DNA of 11,653 nucleotides from RGIG3872 sp045660245 (GCA_045660245.1 JAZRDJ010000085.1:1-11653), one strand, 5' to 3'. Positions 1 to 7,449 are shown, counted from the stretch's first letter. The notes: generated by a model not told the origin, from the letters alone. A program made the numbers and translations.

Positions 1-53
1 TAAGTTATATATTGAATAAAAAAGAAAAATAAACAAAAAAGGGGCATAAAAAT

Positions 54-1613
54 ATGATCGGAGTATATATCGGCATTGCCCTCGGTTGTTTGGCTGCTGG
101 AGGAGTATCTGGGTTTTTTATTACAAAAGCAGCGCTCAAAAAACAATTAGGGAATGCAGGCAAGAAGGCTGAAGAAATTTTGAAAGATGCTGAAAATCAA
201 GCAAAAACAGCAAAAAAAGAAGCACTGCTCGAAGCAAAAGAAGAAGTTTTGAAACTCAAAAATGAGGCAGATGCTGACATTCAAACCAGAAGAAACGAAC
301 TTCAAAGAATGGAAAACAGACTTGTCCAACGTGAGGAATCACTTGACAAAAAAGAAAATGTCCTTGATGAAAAAATCAACAACTTGGACAATGCAAAAGC
401 AAATCTTGAAAAACAATCAAACGCACTTGACGAACGTGAAAAACAACTCGAAAAACGTGGTGAAGAAATCACAAAAGAACTCGAAAAAGTTGCAGGACTC
501 ACACGTGATCAAGCGAAATCAGAACTTGTGTCAAGCATCGAAGAAGATGCAAAACGCGAGGCTGGCAACATCATTCGTGACATTGAGCAAAAAGCAAAAG
601 ATGAGGGGGAAACAAAGGCTCGTGAAATCATCGCTCTTGCAATCCAAAGATGCGCGACTGATCACACTGCAGAAGTGACGGTGACTGCAGTTCCTCTTCC
701 AAGTGACGAAATGAAGGGTAGAATTATTGGAAGAGAGGGCAGAAATATTCGTGCAATCGAAACTGCAACAGGTGTTGATCTCATTGTTGATGACACACCA
801 GAAGCCGTGATTTTGTCATCATTTGATCCAATCAGAAGAGAAGTTGCAAGACTCACTCTCGAAAAACTTATAACTGACGGAAGAATTCACCCAGCAAGAG
901 TTGAAGATATCGTCGAAAAAGTGAAGAGAGATATCGAAAAGACAATCAAAGAGGCTGGTGAAAACGCTTGTTTTGAAGCAGGCGTATTCAACCTTCACCC
1001 AGAACTCGTCAAAATTCTTGGCCGTCTCAGATACAGAACATCTTATGGTCAAAATGTTTTGAAACACTCACTTGAAACATCATACATTGCGGGCTTACTT
1101 GCTGGTGAACTTGGTGCGAATGTGAAACTTGCAAAGCGTGCTGGACTCTTGCATGACATTGGAAAGGCTCTCGACTTTGAGATGGAAGGAACTCACATTT
1201 CAATTGGTGTTGATGTTGCAAAAAAATACAAAGAAAGTCCAGAGGTTGTTCACGCAATTGAAGCACACCATGGCGGTGTTGAATTCAAAACGATTGAGGC
1301 AATCCTCGTTCAAGTTGCTGACGCAATTTCAAGCAGCAGACCAGGCGCTCGTCGTGAATCGCTCGATGCATATGTAAAACGTCTTGAAAAACTCGAGGAA
1401 ATTGCAAACTCATTCAAAGGAGTTGCAAACTCATTTGCAATTCAAGCCGGTCGTGAAATTCGCATTGCTGTGAAGCCAGAAGAAGTTGATGATTCAAGAA
1501 TGGTCGTTCTTGCAAAAGAAATTGCTCGAAAGATTGAGGCTGAACTTGAGTATCCTGGACAAATCAAGGTTAATATCATCAGAGAAACCAGGGCATCTGA
1601 CATTGCTTCATAA
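54..1613 (+). CDS. rny: Ribonuclease Y (membrane-anchored endoribonuclease)
   Basis: RNase Y is the 5'-end-sensitive endoribonuclease that starts bulk mRNA decay in many Bacillota; it acts at the inner face of the membrane. The 519-residue length matches the usual ~520. Residues 3-24 are a hydrophobic membrane anchor. Residues ~28-200 are a highly charged coiled coil rich in K, E and A. A KH RNA-binding domain follows, with its signature IIGREGRN at 224-231. The HD hydrolase domain has H338, the HD pair H367-D368 in AGLLHDIGKALD, and a later metal-binding D424 in VADAISSSRPGARRE. The start is supported by the A-rich ribosome binding site AAAAAAGGGGC about 9 nt upstream. Only 53 bases lie upstream, so its promoter may be outside the window. 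A terminator follows 14 nt after the stop, so it does not run on into the next gene. Identification is secure from domain order and motifs. Confidence 0.97.
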   Translation: MIGVYIGIALGCLAAGGVSGFFITKAALKKQLGNAGKKAEEILKDAENQAKTAKKEALLEAKEEVLKLKNEADADIQTRRNELQRMENRLVQREESLDKKENVLDEKINNLDNAKANLEKQSNALDEREKQLEKRGEEITKELEKVAGLTRDQAKSELVSSIEEDAKREAGNIIRDIEQKAKDEGETKAREIIALAIQRCATDHTAEVTVTAVPLPSDEMKGRIIGREGRNIRAIETATGVDLIVDDTPEAVILSSFDPIRREVARLTLEKLITDGRIHPARVEDIVEKVKRDIEKTIKEAGENACFEAGVFNLHPELVKILGRLRYRTSYGQNVLKHSLETSYIAGLLAGELGANVKLAKRAGLLHDIGKALDFEMEGTHISIGVDVAKKYKESPEVVHAIEAHHGGVEFKTIEAILVQVADAISSSRPGARRESLDAYVKRLEKLEEIANSFKGVANSFAIQAGREIRIAVKPEEVDDSRMVVLAKEIARKIEAELEYPGQIKVNIIRETRASDIAS

Positions 1614-1627
1614 TTTACTGAATTTTG

Positions 1628-1655
1628 CCACTCATGTAACAGTGAGTGGTTTTTT
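1628..1655 (+). terminator. Intrinsic terminator of rny
   Basis: Arms CCACTCA (1628-1634) and TGAGTGG (1643-1649) form a 7-bp stem with an 8-nt loop, followed directly by six T. It lies 14 nt after the rny stop codon. Confidence 0.85.
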
Positions 1656-1665
1656 GTTGTCATTC

Positions 1666-1694
1666 TTTACAAAATTCGATATTTATGGTATAAT
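1666..1694 (+). promoter_or_regulatory. Sigma-A-type promoter of the 642-aa gene, with overlapping dyad
   Basis: The -35 box is TTTACA (1666-1671) and the -10 box TATAAT (1689-1694), with a 17-nt spacer. TGG precedes the -10, giving an extended -10. The imperfect dyad GTATA-N3-TATAC (1688-1700) covers the -10 and the likely start site. The stretch 1681-1707 matches 10644-10670, upstream of another unknown gene, at 24 of 27 positions, which suggests a shared regulator. Confidence 0.85.
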
Positions 1695-1732
1695 ATATAC
1701 AATAAAAAATGTGCGAAACAAGGAGAAACTTC

Positions 1733-3661
1733 ATGGAACAAAATCAAATGAAATGGCAAAGACTGTCTGATCCTGATGAAATAATGAAAGAGACTGAAGG
1801 ATTGAAAACCATCAACAAGTGGAAAGTTCTTTATTACTTTGGAAATAGTGGGCTTAATCCTCAAGTTTTTGAAAATTTGATCCAATCAAAATACTTTTCA
1901 CTGGGTGAAATTGCATATAAATACAGATTTCCTCAGTCAAGGGCAAATGTTTCGAGATTCTTTGATGAGTTCTTGTCTTCAGTTGATAATCATCCAATGA
2001 AAGACAAATTTTGGAGAGATCTCGCGCCTGAAATTAGGGCAGAGTTTGGAGATCAAACATATACTGTTTCAGAAAAAGAAATCTTTGAGCGTTTCAGCAG
2101 TCGTCCTGAGGTGCTCATGAGGGTAGCGAACAAAGTTCCTTACGAGTTTTTGAAAATTGCGTCACATGAACAACTTGCACTTTCTTCATCAATTGAAAAA
2201 TGCCTTGCCGAACACCACTCTGAGATTGTTGATGATTTTTTCAGAGATGTTTTCAGTAAATATTATAAAACAGAAAAAAACATAAATCCAAACCAATCGA
2301 ACATTGAAAGACTCAAAAACAGAGCAGAGCGTTCAGTTGTTCTCCCTGATCCAAAAGTTTTCACAAGACTTGGAACAAAAAAGGTTTTTGAACCAATTTT
2401 CAGAGATATTCTTGAATTGGACATATTGACCCCGACTGCTCTTGATGAGAAAATTCCTGAAAAACTGAAAGAAAAATTCAGTCCTCTTCTTAAAGCGTAT
2501 ATAACTGGTGAAAACACAACGGGGTTCAGTGAATTGTTCCAGAAAACCCTTGATCTAAAACGCCGAAGAACTGAAATGGCAAGGCTCGCTCGCTTGCAAA
2601 TGCTTGAAAATGAAAGAATTAGAAAACTTGAAAACGAAAGAATCCAAGCAGAAAAAGAAAAACAACAAGCAGAAAACCGAGCAAACTTTGTTGATGATGA
2701 CGGGAATTTCAAAGTTCTCTTTTCTCTTGCTGGGCTCAAGCCATCAAGCAAGTCTGATTATGAAAAAATTGCAAAAAAGTTTCTTGAAACAAATCTTTCA
2801 ATCCCTGCTTTCTGCAAAAAATATAAGATTTCAAACACTGAAACATTCAAAGAAATGCTCGGTGAATTGTCAAAACAAGACAATGAAATGGGTGTAATGC
2901 TCAAAGATAAAAACAGAACCTCACAACAAAATTTCATGCAAGCAACATTTTCATTTGTGAATACCGTGAATGACCCAAACGGAGACATTCAAACAGCAAT
3001 TCAAAACAACACGTCAAAAGACAGAACATTTGCAAAAATCCTTGCGATGCCTGAAACATCAATTCCTGCAAGTGAAAAATTGGAATTTGTTCGCAGAATT
3101 TCAACGTACTTTGCAGAACGTTTGCTCATGGATGACAAATCATATACCCTTGAAAATATTTCTAGCAGACTCACAAACAACGAAATTAGTTTCTTGACTA
3201 GTTCTGAAACAATCCAAAAAATGAGCAGTGGGGCAACAATTGATCTTGGTGCAGAATTTGCATCAACAATCAAACCATTCAAACAAGAACTCGACATGCA
3301 AACAAAAAATGCATTCACAAGAAAAGTAGTCTATCCAATCAAATCAGCACTTGTGCAATATGGTACAAAGTTTCAGCCAAAAAAATATTTGAGCGCAAAC
3401 CCAGGAATTGGGGTTGCTGATGGAAGCGTGGTTATGATCACACCTGAAATGGTTGACACGGCCCTGTATTTCGCGCAAAAACAGGGGTTGTATCCATGCA
3501 ACACAACAATCTCAAGGATTATCAAGGTTGTTGCTGAAGGGCAAATTAAAGACGCCCATGAAGAAGTGCAAAAATCCGAAGAAAAACAAAATGCATTTCT
3601 GCAAAAATTGCAGAATAGCCAATCAATTGAAGAGTATTTTGATTCAGTGGAACGTCAGTAG
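1733..3661 (+). CDS. Unknown 642-aa protein with two HTH-like modules and a coiled-coil centre
   Basis: I do not recognise this family. The start is set at 1733, not the in-frame ATG at 1709, because AGGAG (1721-1725) sits 7 nt before it and the 1709 codon lies almost on the predicted transcription start. No signal peptide or membrane segment is visible, so it is probably cytoplasmic. Residues ~31-84 and ~327-381 look like copies of one module: a start resembling KVLYYFG / KVLFSLAG, then a helix, then an HTH-like stretch (SLGEIAYKYRFPQ at 56-68; SIPAFCKKYKISN at 356-368). Residues ~274-317 are a charged, coiled-coil-like segment with the tandem heptads LENERIRK and LENERIQA. A further HTH-like stretch may lie near residues 586-604. 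The C-terminal end is again charged. It is a single-gene unit with its own promoter and terminator. Nucleic-acid binding is an inference from the HTH-like modules only. Confidence 0.85.
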   Translation: MEQNQMKWQRLSDPDEIMKETEGLKTINKWKVLYYFGNSGLNPQVFENLIQSKYFSLGEIAYKYRFPQSRANVSRFFDEFLSSVDNHPMKDKFWRDLAPEIRAEFGDQTYTVSEKEIFERFSSRPEVLMRVANKVPYEFLKIASHEQLALSSSIEKCLAEHHSEIVDDFFRDVFSKYYKTEKNINPNQSNIERLKNRAERSVVLPDPKVFTRLGTKKVFEPIFRDILELDILTPTALDEKIPEKLKEKFSPLLKAYITGENTTGFSELFQKTLDLKRRRTEMARLARLQMLENERIRKLENERIQAEKEKQQAENRANFVDDDGNFKVLFSLAGLKPSSKSDYEKIAKKFLETNLSIPAFCKKYKISNTETFKEMLGELSKQDNEMGVMLKDKNRTSQQNFMQATFSFVNTVNDPNGDIQTAIQNNTSKDRTFAKILAMPETSIPASEKLEFVRRISTYFAERLLMDDKSYTLENISSRLTNNEISFLTSSETIQKMSSGATIDLGAEFASTIKPFKQELDMQTKNAFTRKVVYPIKSALVQYGTKFQPKKYLSANPGIGVADGSVVMITPEMVDTALYFAQKQGLYPCNTTISRIIKVVAEGQIKDAHEEVQKSEEKQNAFLQKLQNSQSIEEYFDSVERQ

Positions 3662-3676
3662 AAAAAACAAACATTC

Positions 3677-3714
3677 AAAAGATCTCATGGGTTTTGTGAG
3701 ATCTTTTCTTTTTT
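3677..3714 (+). terminator. Intrinsic terminator of the 642-aa gene
   Basis: Arms AAAAGATCTCA (3677-3687) and TGAGATCTTTT (3697-3707) form a perfect 11-bp stem around a 9-nt loop. A T-rich tract follows to 3714. Confidence 0.9.
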
Positions 3715-3734
3715 GCCATGAAAAGCAAATTAAA

Positions 3735-3764
3735 TTGACTTTTTGCAAAAGAAAAGGATATACT
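3735..3764 (+). promoter_or_regulatory. Promoter of the HAAS-domain gene
   Basis: TTGACT (3735-3740) and TATACT (3759-3764) are separated by 18 nt, about 40 nt upstream of the ATG at 3805. Confidence 0.75.
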
Positions 3765-3804
3765 TGTTTTATTATCAATTGATCAAAATTCTGGGAGTGA
3801 GGGT

Positions 3805-4260
3805 ATGGACAAAAAACAATTTCTGACACAAATGGAAGACGAACTGAAAAAATCAAATATTTTTTCAGAAGAGGAGATCCAAAACATAGTTCAAGAATAT
3901 GAAAACCTCTTCATATTCAAAACTCAAAACAATGAGTTTGAAACAGATCTTATCTCAGAATTTGGAAACCCTTTAAAACTTGCAAGAAAACATATAAAAT
4001 CAAAGAAAATGTTGCTCAAAACTGACAATCAACTTGTTCTGCTTCAAGCAAATATCAATACATCCGTTATTTGGTCCATTGTTTCAGTTCTCACTGCTGT
4101 AATTTTTGCCATAGTCATTGCAACAAACTTGCAAAAAACATTATTTGTACTCTTTTGTTTGATTGTTGAAGTTTTGTCAATCACCATTGCTTCGGCGTTC
4201 ATCACAAAAAGCATCAAACTCACAAAAATCAAAAGACATTCACAAACAACAAAGGATTAA
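3805..4260 (+). CDS. Small HAAS-domain (DUF1700-like) protein with two membrane segments
   Basis: The 151-residue protein begins with an alpha-helical HAAS-like domain at residues ~1-65: an acidic helix MDKKQFLTQMEDELKK, a second helix ending in EEEIQNIVQEYENLF, and the hallmark FGNPLKLARK at 53-62 (family pattern roughly lGdPkeiAke). Two hydrophobic segments follow at ~87-107 and ~112-134, then a basic tail (KSIKLTKIKRHSQ), consistent with both termini in the cytoplasm. A GGGAGTGAGGG ribosome binding site precedes the start. In Bacillota, HAAS/DUF1700 proteins are usually encoded next to a PadR-family repressor and are linked to envelope stress or permease control. No PadR gene is adjacent here, and the gene has its own promoter and a terminator. 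The family call rests on pattern recognition, and the function is unknown. Confidence 0.8.
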   Translation: MDKKQFLTQMEDELKKSNIFSEEEIQNIVQEYENLFIFKTQNNEFETDLISEFGNPLKLARKHIKSKKMLLKTDNQLVLLQANINTSVIWSIVSVLTAVIFAIVIATNLQKTLFVLFCLIVEVLSITIASAFITKSIKLTKIKRHSQTTKD

Positions 4261-4261
4261 C

Positions 4262-4308
4262 AAAAAAAAGGATTTCTGGAAAAACCAAAAATCCTTTTTC
4301 TTTTTTTT
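4262..4308. terminator. Bidirectional terminator between convergent genes
   Basis: AAAAAGGATTT (4265-4275) pairs with AAATCCTTTTT (4289-4299). The stem can extend past one mismatch by TGG/CCA around an A5 loop. An A8 run on the left and T-rich sequence on the right give U-tracts in both directions. It therefore serves the HAAS gene on the plus strand and the radical SAM gene on the minus strand; the latter's stop codon lies inside the T-tract. Confidence 0.85.
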
Positions 4309-5260
4309 ATTTTTCACTTTGCATTGATTCCTCAAGACTTTTTTCAAAAATATATGATTTTTTATATCCATATTCTTTATTGTACTTCTTCCAAAGTTTC
4401 TCAGATGCTGACATTGATTTTGCAAACCTAATATATGCCTTGTCAATATCAGTTGACTTTTGTTTTTCCTTGAGGCGCATCTTTGAGAGAATATCAATGA
4501 AATCATGATGAAGTACACTACCATATGACATTGTTTTTTCATCAGCAAACGGAATATTGATTGGTATTATCTCACCGTCAGTCGAAAGGCAGGGGATTCC
4601 GCCCAAATAAGTTCGATTTTTCTTTTCATCATGATAGAACGGAGTGAGAATGTCAAGAGCAGGGCGAACTTTTTTCACGCCGACAAGATCTTTTGCTCTT
4701 CCAATATCGATGAGATCAACATCACATTCTTGCCTAAAATCAACATATGCCTCTGGAATTGCCTTTTTGATTTTTGCAAGATTATTTGTTATATCTTCAA
4801 CCGAATATCCACGTTTTTGAAGTTCAGCAAGGTGAAAATCATCAATACTGCAACCAATCAGTACAAGGTCATCCATATCATCTTCATCAAAACCTTGTTT
4901 GACGTAATCTGTGAGTTCTCTGAGTGCATCAACAAACTCATCTGTCACATTTGTTCCATTTGTGGTCATATTCACTCGGCCAACGCCAATTATTTTGCTT
5001 GATTTGAGTGATGCTGTTACCATTCGAATGAGTTCTGGTTCAAGTGATATTTCACCGCCACCAAGAGAAAGATTTTGAATGTAAAAAATGTTGTCAAAAA
5101 AAGCATCCAAAACATCTCTTGTGATGGTCTTGTTTGTCGCGTCTCCTCTGAGACAATGATCACAGTGCAAATTGCATTTTTGCGTGAGCAATATTTCTGC
5201 ATTTTGCAAAATAATATCGCTATTTCGAATTTTACTCACGTCAATAGTTTTCTTTTTCAT
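4307..5260 (-). CDS. Radical SAM protein
   Basis: This 317-residue protein has the radical SAM cluster motif CxxxCxxC at C29, C33 and C36 (TQKCNLHCDHCLRGD), which binds the 4Fe-4S cluster that cleaves S-adenosylmethionine. The SAM-contact motif is LGGGEISLEPE, a variant of the usual GGEP that keeps GGE. Later features are NMTTNGT, SIDDFH and a single late cysteine in GIPCLSTDGEIIP. That last stretch resembles the start of a SPASM-type region but lacks its further cysteines, so an auxiliary cluster is doubtful. The start is placed at 5260, not the in-frame ATG at 5317, because GGAG (5272-5269 on the minus strand) lies 8 nt upstream and the promoter sits between the two. It is divergent from the M19 peptidase gene. 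The CLRGD-type sequence recalls a radical SAM group common in Firmicutes accessory regions whose substrate I do not know. No precursor-peptide gene is visible nearby. Confidence 0.88.
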   Translation of the reverse strand: MKKKTIDVSKIRNSDIILQNAEILLTQKCNLHCDHCLRGDATNKTITRDVLDAFFDNIFYIQNLSLGGGEISLEPELIRMVTASLKSSKIIGVGRVNMTTNGTNVTDEFVDALRELTDYVKQGFDEDDMDDLVLIGCSIDDFHLAELQKRGYSVEDITNNLAKIKKAIPEAYVDFRQECDVDLIDIGRAKDLVGVKKVRPALDILTPFYHDEKKNRTYLGGIPCLSTDGEIIPINIPFADEKTMSYGSVLHHDFIDILSKMRLKEKQKSTDIDKAYIRFAKSMSASEKLWKKYNKEYGYKKSYIFEKSLEESMQSEK

Positions 5261-5288
5261 ATGCTTTTCTCCAACAATCATTTCAAAT

Positions 5289-5303
5289 ATTATATCATAT
5301 AAT
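5289..5303. promoter_or_regulatory. Palindrome ATTATATCATATAAT holding two back-to-back -10 boxes
   Basis: Seven-bp arms flank a single central C at 5296. The left arm is the -10 of the radical SAM gene (minus strand). The right arm contains TATAAT at 5298-5303 on the plus strand, a plausible -10 for the M19 gene with a start near 5310. I see no good plus-strand -35 (CAATCA at 17 nt spacing), so the forward promoter looks weaker or dependent on an activator. Confidence 0.6.
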
Positions 5304-5317
5304 AGACATGATTTCAA
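5289..5317 (-). promoter_or_regulatory. Promoter of the radical SAM gene
   Basis: On the minus strand, TTGAAA (5317-5312) and TATAAT (5294-5289) are 17 nt apart. Transcription should start near 5282, giving a ~22-nt leader that contains the GGAG at 5272-5269. Confidence 0.8.
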
Positions 5318-5329
5318 TATACTTGAATT

Positions 5330-6193
5330 ATGATTAATATTTTTGACTTACACAATGATTATTTGACAGAAATCAAAGGCTACAAAAAACAAACCGCATA
5401 CCTTGCAAAAGCAAGGAAGAATGGCCTTGCTGGCGTATGTTCTGCAGTGTGGACAACAACAATGAATCATTACAACGTTTGGAACAATCTTGAACGGGCA
5501 AGATATTTTGCGGATCAAAACAATGTTCTCTTGTCGGTTGAAGATTTGCATTTTGCCAAATCATCAATAGAAATTGAAAGAGTGATTGAATTGAACCCAG
5601 CCTATGTTGGGCTCACTTGGAACGATGACAACATTATGGGCAGTGGTGCAAATGGATTTGGTGGTCTCACGGAGTTTGGTGAAACCGCTGTCAGAACCCT
5701 TGAGGCGAACAATATTCAGATCGACACCGCGCACATGAATGAAAAAACATTTCTCGATTTTTCAAGAATAACAGAAAGACCAATGATTTGTTCTCATTCT
5801 TGTGCAAGTGCAGTTAGGGATCACAAAAGAAATTTCAAGGACTATCAAATCAAGATAATCACTGAAACCGGTGGCATCTTTGGATTGTGTCTTGTGCCAT
5901 CTTTTCTAACCGAAGAAAAAACCGCTGACTTGAATAACATTGTCAGACACATTGATCATTTGGTAAACACCTTCTCAATTGATCACATAGCGCTCGGAAC
6001 TGACTTTTGTGGAACAAGAACATTACCTCGCGGTGTACATGGCTACAAAGCACTTTCAAGGGTTCAAAACAATCTCTTTGCGCTTGGATATACACAAACA
6101 GACATACAAAAACTATTTTTTGAGAATGCAAACAATTTTTTTTGCAAAGAAGTTATGCCTATTTCAGACTTTGCTATTGAAAACCCAGACTAA
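5330..6193 (+). CDS. Membrane-dipeptidase-like metallopeptidase (peptidase family M19)
   Basis: M19 enzymes are zinc dipeptidases related to renal dipeptidase that cleave dipeptides, often with D-residues at the C-terminal position. The family ligands are in order: HxD as H8 and D10 (DLHND), E71 (LLSVEDLH), H135 (DTAHMNE), H156 (CSHSCAS) and D225 (LGTDFCG). Flanking family patterns are LTWNDDN (95-101), GLTEFGETAVRTLEANN (112-128), GIFGLCL and HIDHLVN. At 287 residues it is shorter than most family members (~310-400) and has no signal peptide, so a cytoplasmic enzyme is likely. DLHND near the N-terminus fixes the start at 5330. No Shine-Dalgarno sequence precedes it and the predicted leader is only about 20 nt, so translation may be weak. 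It is divergent from the radical SAM gene. No terminator separates it from the next gene, so readthrough into the unknown trio is possible. Confidence 0.92.
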   Translation: MINIFDLHNDYLTEIKGYKKQTAYLAKARKNGLAGVCSAVWTTTMNHYNVWNNLERARYFADQNNVLLSVEDLHFAKSSIEIERVIELNPAYVGLTWNDDNIMGSGANGFGGLTEFGETAVRTLEANNIQIDTAHMNEKTFLDFSRITERPMICSHSCASAVRDHKRNFKDYQIKIITETGGIFGLCLVPSFLTEEKTADLNNIVRHIDHLVNTFSIDHIALGTDFCGTRTLPRGVHGYKALSRVQNNLFALGYTQTDIQKLFFENANNFFCKEVMPISDFAIENPD

Positions 6194-6202
6194 TGGTGGT
6201 AT

Positions 6203-6208
6203 TATAAT
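6203..6208 (+). promoter_or_regulatory. Probable -10 box for the three-gene unknown operon
   Basis: TATAAT lies 10 nt after the M19 stop codon. The best -35 is TTGAAA (6177-6182) with an over-long 20-nt spacer, so the promoter may be weak or regulated. Transcription would start near 6215, about 47 nt before the first ATG. Confidence 0.5.
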
Positions 6209-6261
6209 ATTGATTAAAAGTGAAGAAGAAACAGTTAGATAAAAAACATAGGAGAAAAATA

Positions 6262-6813
6262 ATGAACGAACTTTACAAGATTATTTTAAAAGACAATATG
6301 ACAACTTGCTTTGCAGAATTTACTGATTACAATGAGGCAAAGATGGCACTTGATATGCTGAACATGAGAGGCAGAGAGGACTGCATCATGGTCACCAGCC
6401 ACTATGAACCATCCGCTGAAGATTTTATGAAAAAATATATTTCAAACGTATCTTATGTGAACGAAGAACACACTAAATTTGATTTTGTCAAAATGCTTGA
6501 AGAAAGACTTGATTACGTAAAAACTAGAAAAACATACCCGATTGATCTCAAATCTGCCCATCATGGTTTTTATGAAACATATGACATGAATATTGGCAAC
6601 ATCGAAACATATTTATCAATTCTATCTCTTGTCTTTTATGATGGCTCAGAGCCAGCCTTCAGAAAAGGCAGCGTGTATTTATATCCTGACGACATAAAGA
6701 AATTTCAAACCGCAAAACAAAAATGGGAAGAAGATTGTCACAGGGCTGCACAGGACCTTGAACGAGCACAACTCAGAAGAGCCGGCGAAGATGATGATGA
6801 GTATTATATGTAA
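6262..6813 (+). CDS. Unknown 183-aa protein, first of a paralogue-like trio
   Basis: I do not recognise a family. The start is at 6262 because AGGAG (6250-6254) lies 7 nt upstream; the in-frame ATG at 6220 has no such site. There is no signal peptide or membrane span. Residues 1-46 read as strand-helix-strand: LYKIILK, then FTDYNEAKMALDMLN, then CIMVTSHY. PSAEDFMKKY follows at 50-59. The C-terminal block VYLYPDDIKKFQTAKQKWEED (138-158) resembles FVVTPAEKNRLHEIMDENK in the third gene of the operon. The tail is acidic (EDDDEYY). The stop codon is followed by the next gene after 15 nt, so the genes are co-transcribed. No catalytic motif is evident, and the function is unknown. Confidence 0.85.
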   Translation: MNELYKIILKDNMTTCFAEFTDYNEAKMALDMLNMRGREDCIMVTSHYEPSAEDFMKKYISNVSYVNEEHTKFDFVKMLEERLDYVKTRKTYPIDLKSAHHGFYETYDMNIGNIETYLSILSLVFYDGSEPAFRKGSVYLYPDDIKKFQTAKQKWEEDCHRAAQDLERAQLRRAGEDDDEYYM

Positions 6814-6828
6814 AGGAGAAAAGATAAG

Positions 6829-7440
6829 ATGCAATGCAAATTTGTAATTCTCAGCACACATGACAATTCTGGAAACTTTGATAAATATCCAGTTTTTCAT
6901 GATGAGGCTGAAGCAATAAAATTTAGAGATAATCAGAATAACACTGGAAAAGAAGTTGTTAGGTACGAAACAATTTTCTCACCAACAAGCATTTCAGATT
7001 TCGTAAAGAATTTTGATGACCTTGAGCACGTTTATTCTTATGACTCACATCAACTTCCTTATCACATTCATTTGATAGGCGACAAAACCGGCAAGGAATT
7101 TGTTCAAACAATAACTTATTCTGAATCAAAAGATTATTTGGATTGTATTAAAAAACAAATAAACACAATGATATATCTCTATGATGACAAGACTGAAATT
7201 CACGACAAAACTTACATTACAGCAGAACACTGGGGTCAACTCAATGCGATTGTTGAACATTTTCAAAGCTTATATGGCGAAACGGGGAAGTGGTTAGATC
7301 TCACTCGTCAATATATGGATGAATCAAATAAAAGACACCTCACCATTTATGATCACACGGACTTGATTGATTACATACGCGTAAATAATTCATCACAATC
7401 AGCCAGCAAAAATTCAGGAAATGATGAACATTTTGCATAG
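6829..7440 (+). CDS. Unknown 203-aa protein, second of the trio
   Basis: No family is recognised. GGAG at 6815-6818 is the ribosome binding site, 10 nt from the ATG. The N-terminus follows the same plan as its neighbours: CKFVILST (strand), VFHDEAEAIKFRDNQNN (helix), KEVVRYETIF (strand), then SPTSISDFVKNFDDL at 51-65. The middle (residues ~124-149, IHDKTYITAEHWGQLNAIVE onward) aligns by eye with residues ~90-115 of the third protein (QHKNVQISAKQAKKYIELLE). The polar C-terminal tail, rich in S, N and D from residue 187, looks disordered. It has no membrane span, cysteine-rich motif or nucleotide-binding loop. The stop codon TAG overlaps the GGAG of the next gene, so the two are probably translationally coupled. 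Confidence 0.85.
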   Translation: MQCKFVILSTHDNSGNFDKYPVFHDEAEAIKFRDNQNNTGKEVVRYETIFSPTSISDFVKNFDDLEHVYSYDSHQLPYHIHLIGDKTGKEFVQTITYSESKDYLDCIKKQINTMIYLYDDKTEIHDKTYITAEHWGQLNAIVEHFQSLYGETGKWLDLTRQYMDESNKRHLTIYDHTDLIDYIRVNNSSQSASKNSGNDEHFA

Positions 7441-7449
7441 GAGATAAAC

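Noticed and set aside
54..1613. Several antisense and shifted open frames inside rny, the 642-aa gene and serS
   Set aside because: They lie fully within strong genes, lack ribosome binding sites, and have low-complexity compositions (K-, S- or F-rich) typical of shadow frames.
1709..1732. In-frame ATG at 1709 as the start of the 642-aa gene
   Set aside because: It lies about 15 nt after the -10 box with no ribosome binding site, whereas AGGAG is correctly spaced before the ATG at 1733.
5261..5317. 19-residue N-terminal extension of the radical SAM protein
   Set aside because: It would include its own promoter boxes, and the GGAG 8 nt before the ATG at 5260 fits better.
6220..6261. 14-residue N-terminal extension of the first trio protein
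   Set aside because: The ATG at 6220 has no Shine-Dalgarno, and AGGAG points to 6262.
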